NCBI GenBank assembly: GCA_964568875.1 | Contig: CAZMSH010000012.1 | Coordinates: forward strand, 31,226 to 95,225 | From: SLNP01 sp964568875 | GTDB lineage: Bacteria; Bacteroidota; Bacteroidia; Bacteroidales; VadinHA17 | Reading direction: 5' to 3' | DNA: 64,000 nt | Shown here: one piece after another, positions 59,833-64,000 of the stretch | Layout: every line of letters starts with the position of its first letter | Numbering within the stretch: the stretch's first letter is position 1 | Notes under the pieces: generated by a model | Databases searched by the model: none | Told to the model about the DNA's origin: nothing | The model's input: the letters and a program-made list of their open reading frames with translations, nothing else | Position numbers and translations under genes: made by a program

Positions 59833-60279
59833 ATGGAAGATCTCAATGAAACACAAAACGCCACGGCAGGTATGGAATTTTCAGAAAGGAGTGTAACCTA
59901 TTTGAATGAGACCCGACGATGGACACTTTTCCTGTCAATTATCGGATTTATCGGAATCGGGTTTATGCTGATTGCTGCCATTTTTATGTTAACGGCATCT
60001 TCGCTGATCCCTGATATGCCTTTCTTCGGCGGCGCTGCTGCAACAATATTTTTCCTGCTGTTTGCACTTCTATACTTCTTTCCTATCTACTATCTGCTGA
60101 AATTCTCAACACTTTCAAAGCTGGCAATAGACGGAAATGACAGTAGACTGCTTGAAGAGGCAATGAGATACCTAAAGATGATGTTCAAGTTCATGGGTAT
60201 TCTTGTCATCGTAGTGCTGGCAATCTATTTACTCATAATTATTATAGCCCTCTTTGGTGCGGCTTTTGCACTCAGATAA
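59833..60279 (+). CDS. DUF5362-family membrane protein (copy 1)
   Basis: A 148-residue protein with a soluble start, SVTYLNETRRWTLF, then about three membrane helices (IIGFIGIGFMLIAAIFML, ATIFFLLFALLYFFPIYYLL, FMGILVIVVLAIYLLIIIIALFG). Between helices 2 and 3 is a soluble stretch with KLAIDGNDSRLLEEAMRYLKMMFK. It matches my recollection of DUF5362. The function is unknown. A strong terminator follows, and the second copy has a separate promoter-like element. Confidence 0.75.
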   Translation: MEDLNETQNATAGMEFSERSVTYLNETRRWTLFLSIIGFIGIGFMLIAAIFMLTASSLIPDMPFFGGAAATIFFLLFALLYFFPIYYLLKFSTLSKLAIDGNDSRLLEEAMRYLKMMFKFMGILVIVVLAIYLLIIIIALFGAAFALR

Positions 60280-60302
60280 CGACCCGGAAAAAGATTTTTG
60301 AT

Positions 60303-60333
60303 GGCCGGTCACTCAGGTGGCTGGCCTTTTTTT
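60303..60333 (+). terminator. Intrinsic terminator after DUF5362 copy 1
   Basis: GGCCGGTCAC-TCAG-GTGGCTGGCC forms a 10-bp stem (two G-U) with a tetraloop, followed by seven T. Textbook intrinsic terminator 23 bases after the stop. Confidence 0.9.
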
Positions 60334-60447
60334 ATTGTAACCCTGCGAAAGTTAAGAGGATCGTGAGTAAAAATTGTACCATGAATAGGTGTTGTATTCA
60401 ATTTTTTTTAATTTTACTATGTTTCGCTGCAGAAGACTGCAGATTAA

Positions 60448-60455
60448 TAATTTTG
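60448..60455 (+). promoter_or_regulatory. -7 element before DUF5362 copy 2
   Basis: TAATTTTG fits TAnnTTTG, 38 bases before the ATG; TTTCG lies near the -33 distance. The preceding terminator makes a separate promoter here necessary. Confidence 0.45.
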
Positions 60456-60493
60456 TAATTAAGTCTGTATTGTTAACCTAAAACTATCTGAAA

Positions 60494-60925
60494 ATGGAAA
60501 AGATTGTTAATCCCGTCCTCAATAAGACAGGTCTTGATCTCAATCAGGGTTCTCTGGTACACCTGAACGAAATCAGAAAACTGGCTCTGTTTATAGGAAT
60601 TGTAATGCTTGTTATGTTTGTAATGATCTGCATAGGCATGCTGTCAATCATCATAATCGGGCTGATTCAAAATGAGCTTTTTATAGGCACAACTACGCTT
60701 GTTGCAGGTGTTTCGCTAATGGCAGTCTCAGTGGTTTACCTCCTTGCATTCATTTATCTCAACAGGTTCTCCGGCAGAATCAGTGATGCCTTTGCCGGCT
60801 CTGACTCCGGTAAAATCGAAATGGCATTTCTGAATATGAAATACTTCTTCAGGCTTATAGCGATAGTATTGATACTATATATAGTTGGCTTTTTAGTACT
60901 TGTGAGCACAAAAGTTCTGTTTTAA
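60494..60925 (+). CDS. DUF5362-family membrane protein (copy 2)
   Basis: A 143-residue paralogue of the preceding protein. It shares the LVHLNEIRKLALF entry motif, three membrane helices (GIVMLVMFVMICIGMLSIIIIGL, LVAGVSLMAVSVVYLLAFIYL, LIAIVLILYIVGFLVLV) and the soluble segment RISDAFAGSDSGKIEMAFLNMKYFFRL. Sequence identity to copy 1 is low outside these marks. It has its own -7 element. Function unknown. Confidence 0.75.
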   Translation: MEKIVNPVLNKTGLDLNQGSLVHLNEIRKLALFIGIVMLVMFVMICIGMLSIIIIGLIQNELFIGTTTLVAGVSLMAVSVVYLLAFIYLNRFSGRISDAFAGSDSGKIEMAFLNMKYFFRLIAIVLILYIVGFLVLVSTKVLF

Positions 60926-61023
60926 TGAGAAGATAAAGACCGATCGGCTCTTGTCATATAGAAAAAATAAAACAAAAACATAAAAAGCATTTATAAAATA
61001 TAGTAAAGCAACAAAAAAGTTTA

Positions 61024-61031
61024 TATATTTG
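61024..61031 (+). promoter_or_regulatory. -7 element of the asnA leader transcript
   Basis: TATATTTG, exact TAnnTTTG. The -33 region is A-rich without TTG. Transcription is expected to start near 61037, about 20 bases before the leader-peptide ATG. Confidence 0.55.
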
Positions 61032-61057
61032 CGGCGTCAGGTTTTTTTATTAGTAAG

Positions 61058-61141
61058 ATGATACAGTCAGTAAACAATAACCTCCTCAATTCAAACCGGA
61101 ATAATAATAATGCCGGCCCTGGAGGGTATTGTATCATCTGA
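61058..61141 (+). CDS. Asparagine-rich leader peptide of asnA (27 codons)
   Basis: Too short for routine gene calling. Starting at ATG 61058 the peptide begins MIQSVNNNLLNSNR, continues with four Asn codons in a row (61100-61111), and ends AGPGGYCII before TGA (61139-61141). Nine of 27 residues are Asn: positions 6-8, 11, 13 and 15-18. The gene 80 bases downstream makes asparagine from aspartate and ammonia. The combination of Asn codons, overlap with alternative RNA stems and a terminator just before asnA points to a regulatory peptide whose translation measures charged tRNA-Asn. No Shine-Dalgarno is seen, which is usual in Bacteroidota. The start codon lies within the 5' arm of the 1:2 stem. 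Confidence 0.78.
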   Translation: MIQSVNNNLLNSNRNNNNAGPGGYCII

Positions 61142-61169
61142 GAAAGTAATCAGGCAATGATATAAGCAG

Positions 61170-61197
61170 GCCCTCCGTAAAGACGGGGGGCTTTTTT
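61170..61197 (+). terminator. Attenuator terminator in the asnA leader
   Basis: GCCCTCCGT (61170-61178), loop AAAG, ACGGGGGGC (61183-61191): 9-bp stem with one G-U, then TTTTTT (61192-61197). It ends 23 bases before the asnA ATG, so it must be overcome for asnA expression from the leader promoter. Confidence 0.9.
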
Positions 61198-61220
61198 GTT
61201 AATATAAAACTGTAAAATAA

Positions 61221-62222
61221 ATGAAAGAGATTGTCAGAACCGAACAGGAGATCAGGTTTGTAAAAGAGACATTTGAACGGGAGCTTTCCTCCAGGCTGAA
61301 TCTTTCGAGGGTATCTTCACCTCTTATTGTTGATGAGACTTCCGGCCTTAACGATGACCTTAACGGGATTGAAAAGCCGGTAGCCTTCAGCATTAGGGGA
61401 ATGAACGGCAACAGGGCTTCCGTGGTGCAGTCGCTTGCAAAATGGAAGAGGCTTCGTTTAAGGGAACTCGAAATCCCCCCAGGGGAAGGAATCTTAACCG
61501 ATATGAGGGCTCTGAGACCTGACGAGAACCTTTCTCCGCTCCATTCGGTATATGTCGATCAGTGGGACTGGGAGAAACATATATTCTCCGGCGATAGAAC
61601 CCTTGGCTTCCTGAAGTCAGAGGTTAACCAGATTTACCAGGCGCTCTGCATCACCGAAGGGCTGGTCTGCAAGGAAGTGACAGGATTCCTGCCATTTCTT
61701 CCATATGAGATAACTTTCATTCACGCTGAGGATTTGGCAAGACAGTATCCTTCGCTTGATCCCAAATCGCGGGAAGATATAGTTGCCAGAAGATATGGAG
61801 CTGTTTTCATTATCGGTATAGGAGCAGTACTTTCTGATGGCAAGAGGCATGACGGAAGGGCTCCTGACTATGATGACTGGTCTACAGGGAATGAGGAGGG
61901 CTCCTTGGGGCTCAATGGTGATATAATCGTCTGGAACCCGGTGCTTGAATCTGCATTTGAGTTATCATCAATGGGTATCAGGGTTGATGGTAAATCGCTC
62001 TTGCTTCAGCTTTCAGAATGTGGCTGCAAAGAAAGGCTGGCACTTCCTTTCCACAGAATGCTGGCTGCCGGAGAGCTTCCGCAAAGCATAGGCGGTGGTA
62101 TCGGCCAGTCAAGGGTATGTATGTTCATGCTCAGGAAACAGCATATAGGACAGGTTCAGGTCAGCATCTGGCCTGAAAAGGAACGACAGCGACTGGCGGT
62201 AATGGGGATAGAGTTAATGTGA
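61221..62222 (+). CDS. asnA: Aspartate-ammonia ligase (asparagine synthetase A)
   Basis: A 333-residue enzyme making asparagine from aspartate, ammonia and ATP (AMP-forming). It resembles a class II aminoacyl-tRNA synthetase catalytic core. Family segments: TEQEIRFVKETFERELSSRLNL, SPLIVDETSGLNDDLNGIEKPV (read in part), SVYVDQWDWEKHI, ALCITEGLVCKEV and the C-terminal GGGIGQSRVCMFMLRKQHIGQVQ with motif 3-like Arg. Length matches E. coli AsnA (330). It is preceded by an attenuator with an Asn-rich leader peptide. No neighbouring genes belong to the pathway. Confidence 0.97.
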   Translation: MKEIVRTEQEIRFVKETFERELSSRLNLSRVSSPLIVDETSGLNDDLNGIEKPVAFSIRGMNGNRASVVQSLAKWKRLRLRELEIPPGEGILTDMRALRPDENLSPLHSVYVDQWDWEKHIFSGDRTLGFLKSEVNQIYQALCITEGLVCKEVTGFLPFLPYEITFIHAEDLARQYPSLDPKSREDIVARRYGAVFIIGIGAVLSDGKRHDGRAPDYDDWSTGNEEGSLGLNGDIIVWNPVLESAFELSSMGIRVDGKSLLLQLSECGCKERLALPFHRMLAAGELPQSIGGGIGQSRVCMFMLRKQHIGQVQVSIWPEKERQRLAVMGIELM

Positions 62223-62359
62223 GAATTAGCGAATTAGAAAATGTGATAATAATTTATAGTTTCGTAGTTTTTAGACGATGTGTTGGTGGACCGATTTGGT
62301 TGTGCGGGACATTTTTTTGTTCTCTGTTTTTAATTATCTTGGCTCAAAACAAGTTTGAT

Positions 62360-63658
62360 ATGAACAGGCAAATAGTTAATATATCTATTGGGTTTATTCT
62401 GGGATCAGTTTTATCAGCAACACAGGTAAATGGGCAGCAATCAGCAATAAGACCATGTGACGACAGCCATCCTCCGGTCGTTTTTGTGCATGGGTTCCTT
62501 GGAAGCGGAGACACATGGGCCCCTCAGGTTCAGAGATTTGCATCAAATGGTCATTGTGCAGACAGATTTTTTGCATTCGACTGGAACAGCCTCGGGGGAG
62601 GAGGCGCCGACATTCTTCTCGACAGGTTCATAGACTCCGTACTTATGGTTACCGGTGCTGAAAAGGTTCATCTTGCCGGCCATTCTGCAGGAGGTGGCAG
62701 AGGGTATAGCTATCTTGCCGACCCTGCAAGGGCAGCAAAGGTGATCTCGTATGTTCATATCGGCAGTGGTGCCAATAAGGCACCTGCCGGACCAGGGGGT
62801 AATATATCAACAATGAACATTTATTCAACAGATGACAGGGTAGTGCCAGGTGGGGATATTCCGGGCGCACTGAATGTAAAGCTGACAGGACTGGACCACT
62901 ACCAGGTTGCCACCTCTGCCGAAACATTTGCACATATGTACAGGTTTTTCAATAATTCCGACCCGCTTACAACAGATATTTTACCTCTGAAGAGTATAAC
63001 CATAGGTGGCAGATGTCTCTCCCTTGGTACCAATCAGCCGGCTGAGGGCACGATCATAGATATCTTCAGGGCTGATGACAGGGGGAATCCTTCAGGTCAG
63101 CCGGTTGCTACCCTGAAAGTACCCGCCAATGGCAACTGGGGGCCAGTTGAGGTCAGCCCTGATCATCACTACCTTTTCAGACTGAGTTCTGAACGACCCG
63201 GCTTCAGAGGGATTAACTACTATTTCGAGCCGTTTGAGCGGGATAATCCGCTTGTATACCTGCGTACATTTCCTTCCGGTATGTCGCCTGTGGGTTTGTT
63301 GCTGGCAGCCTTGCCAAATAATGATGACCTCTCTGTAATCAGCATCTTCTCATCAAGCCAGGCAGTCATAAACGGCCGCGATGACCTCTCTTTGAACGGT
63401 ATCAGGTTGTCAACACCGGCACTCGCAGGTGCACAGTCAACCATGATTTCACTGTTTTGTTACGATGATCGTAATGACGGTCAGGGAACAGGAGAGCCAA
63501 TAGCACTCTTTTTGTCGATGCCCTTCCTCAGGGGCGCCGACGTGCCAATAGGTACAATTGCAGAGGAGACCTGGGTGGCCGAATTCAACGGCAGAACCAT
63601 CCCCGTCAGAAACTGGAGCAGCAAAACCGATGGTGTCACCATAGCTGTTTTCTGGTAA
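62360..63658 (+). CDS. Secreted lipase-like alpha/beta hydrolase with C-terminal beta domain
   Basis: A 432-residue exported enzyme (signal IVNISIGFILGSVLSATQVNG). ATG 62360 is used; the long upstream extension of the frame overlaps asnA. The hydrolase domain (~25-210) has PPVVFVHGFLGSGDTW (oxyanion), HLAGHSAGGGRGYSYL (GHSAG nucleophile), YSTDDRVVPGG (Asp) and TGLDHYQVATS (His). The C-terminal ~220 residues form a beta-rich region in two parts (ITIGGRCLSLGTNQPAEGTIIDIFRAD, in part; LIPTPALAGAQSTMISLFCYDD-like segment), possibly for lipid or polymer binding. It likely cleaves lipids or polyesters outside the cell. The long heptamer array starts ~150 bases after its stop. Confidence 0.83.
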   Translation: MNRQIVNISIGFILGSVLSATQVNGQQSAIRPCDDSHPPVVFVHGFLGSGDTWAPQVQRFASNGHCADRFFAFDWNSLGGGGADILLDRFIDSVLMVTGAEKVHLAGHSAGGGRGYSYLADPARAAKVISYVHIGSGANKAPAGPGGNISTMNIYSTDDRVVPGGDIPGALNVKLTGLDHYQVATSAETFAHMYRFFNNSDPLTTDILPLKSITIGGRCLSLGTNQPAEGTIIDIFRADDRGNPSGQPVATLKVPANGNWGPVEVSPDHHYLFRLSSERPGFRGINYYFEPFERDNPLVYLRTFPSGMSPVGLLLAALPNNDDLSVISIFSSSQAVINGRDDLSLNGIRLSTPALAGAQSTMISLFCYDDRNDGQGTGEPIALFLSMPFLRGADVPIGTIAEETWVAEFNGRTIPVRNWSSKTDGVTIAVFW

Positions 63659-63812
63659 TTTTTCCCTTACCAAAAACCTTGTCGACCGCAGGGAGATAAC
63701 CAAAGCAAATCGCAAATCTGATATCGTTAACCGAGGCCTTGGCCGAGCTCGCGACCATCGGGAGCAATCTGATATCTGAAATCCACTGCCCTGCACCCTG
63801 CACCCGATCTCC
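63659..63812. other. Spacer between lipase-like gene and heptamer array
   Basis: No gene seen. It contains two related phrases, CGACCGCAGGGAG (from 63682) and GCGACCATCGGGAGC (from 63751), each followed by a run like AATCTGATATC. Degenerate heptamers (GCACCCT, GCACCCG) lead into the array. It resembles other degenerate repeat spacers in the window. Confidence 0.5.
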
Positions 63813-64000
63813 GGTACCTGATACCCGGTACCCGGTACCTGATACCCGATACCCGATACCCGATACCTGATACCCGATACCCGATACCCGGTACCTGATA
63901 CCCGATACCCGATACCCGGTACCTGATACCCGATACCCGATACCTGATACCCGATACCCGGTACCTGATACCCGATACCCGATACCCGGTACCTGATACC
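63813..64000. repeat. Long heptamer tandem array G(A/G)TACC(C/T), runs off window
   Basis: At least 26 uninterrupted 7-base units to the window end. Units are GATACCC, GATACCT, GGTACCT and GGTACCC; runs of two or three GATACCC are separated by a unit ending in T. The unit is the reverse complement of the GGTATC-type units at 3414 and 43012. The true length is unknown because the array continues past 64000. Confidence 0.97.

Larger units (their letters stand above)
61056..61197 (+). promoter_or_regulatory. Predicted asparagine-sensing transcription attenuator upstream of asnA
   Basis: Four pairing segments are seen. 1:2 (protector): 61056-61067 pairs with 61128-61139 (12 bp, one G-U), plus CCTCC 61081-61085 with GGAGG 61121-61125. 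2:3 (antiterminator): GGAGGG 61121-61126 with CCCTCC 61171-61176, plus 61129-61137 with 61157-61165 (9 bp, one G-U). 3:4 (terminator): 61170-61178 with 61083+100-type 3' arm at 61183-61191, then six T. Segment 2 can pair with 1 or 3 but not both, and segment 3 with 2 or 4 but not both. The Asn-rich leader ORF overlaps segments 1 and 2. This is the classic layout of ribosome-mediated attenuation: stalling at Asn codons would free segment 2, prevent termination and allow asnA expression. Confidence 0.8.

Noticed and set aside
60429..60442. Two CTGCAG palindromes before DUF5362 copy 2 as an operator
   Set aside because: Six-base palindromes at this spacing are easily expected by chance, and no extended symmetry was found.
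62219..62359. Hydrophobic N-terminal extension of the lipase-like protein
   Set aside because: It overlaps the end of asnA, and a clean signal peptide starts at 62360.
63813..64000. CRISPR array or protein-coding repeat
   Set aside because: Units are 7 bp with no spacers and no cas genes nearby, so it is not CRISPR. Open frames across 7-bp repeats arise automatically as 7-residue periodic translations and show no start context.
1..64000. tRNA, rRNA, insertion sequences, prophage or integron
   Set aside because: No cloverleaf-like sequences, transposase or integrase motifs, or terminal inverted repeats were noticed on either strand; a covariance-model scan was not possible.

Overview
The window looks like chromosomal DNA of a member of the Bacteroidota, most likely in or near the Bacteroidales/Marinilabiliales. 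The genes support this: LytTR/LytS signalling beside LiaF-like proteins, a DUF177-rpmF-plsX-fabH operon, a short epsilon subunit in a split ATP synthase locus, a DUF2723 membrane protein, DUF5362, DUF5695, many lipoproteins and secreted peptidases, and PorT-like barrels. So do the promoters: the Bacteroidota -7 element TAnnTTTG lies just upstream of many starts, in several cases 18-20 bp after a TTTG or TTG. No rRNA, tRNA, IS element, prophage or CRISPR was seen.

Layout. 1-3.5 kb: the 5' part of a ThiF/MoeB-type E1 enzyme, then an ECF sigma factor, membrane anti-sigma-like protein and outer-membrane barrel cassette, with matching ECF-type promoters before the sigma gene and the barrel gene. 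3.4-7.3 kb: a heptamer repeat array, a cytoplasmic GH16-fold protein with degenerate catalytic residues and four helical repeats, an e(P4)-type phosphatase lipoprotein, a YugP-type metallopeptidase and YidD. 7.3-10.2 kb: a LiaI/LiaF-like and LytS/LytR cell-envelope stress operon. 10.4-13.1 kb: DUF177-rpmF-plsX-fabH. 13.2-19.1 kb: bactofilin followed by atpZ, an AtpI-like gene and atpB-E-F-H-A-G. 19-22.6 kb: a Na/Pi cotransporter, a polyprenyl diphosphate synthase and a barrel protein. 22.8-26 kb: atpD-atpC on their own promoter and a PLP decarboxylase. 26-32.3 kb: a large peptidase/propeller/barrel protein and a DUF2723 (TMEM260-like) membrane protein. 32.3-35.3 kb: a single-domain response regulator opposite a YfiR/coiled-coil/SpoIIE phosphatase, and two duplicated cysteine-rich lipoproteins. 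35.4-48 kb: two secreted M14 carboxypeptidases, a CapA-like lipoprotein, EttA, a second PLP decarboxylase, an M1 peptidase and a retropepsin-like protein. 48-60.9 kb: a DUF5695 protein, a DUF1566 lipoprotein, a hydrolase, crtI/crtB-type carotenoid genes, an Fe-alcohol dehydrogenase, a GH43-like lipoprotein, a thioester-domain-like lipoprotein and two DUF5362 proteins. 61-62.2 kb: asnA with its leader. 62.3-64 kb: a secreted lipase-like protein and a long heptamer array that runs off the window.

The strongest discovery candidate is the 5' leader of asnA (about 61024-61200). It encodes a 27-codon peptide with nine asparagines, followed by an intrinsic terminator. Leader segments can form mutually exclusive 1:2, 2:3 and 3:4 pairings, as expected for ribosome-mediated attenuation sensing charged tRNA-Asn. 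Other leads are the ECF promoter pair, the catalytically dead GH16 protein with helical repeats, the Cys/Gln thioester-like lipoprotein, and related 7-bp tandem repeats at four intergenic sites. All assignments come from reading motifs by eye; no database search was run.
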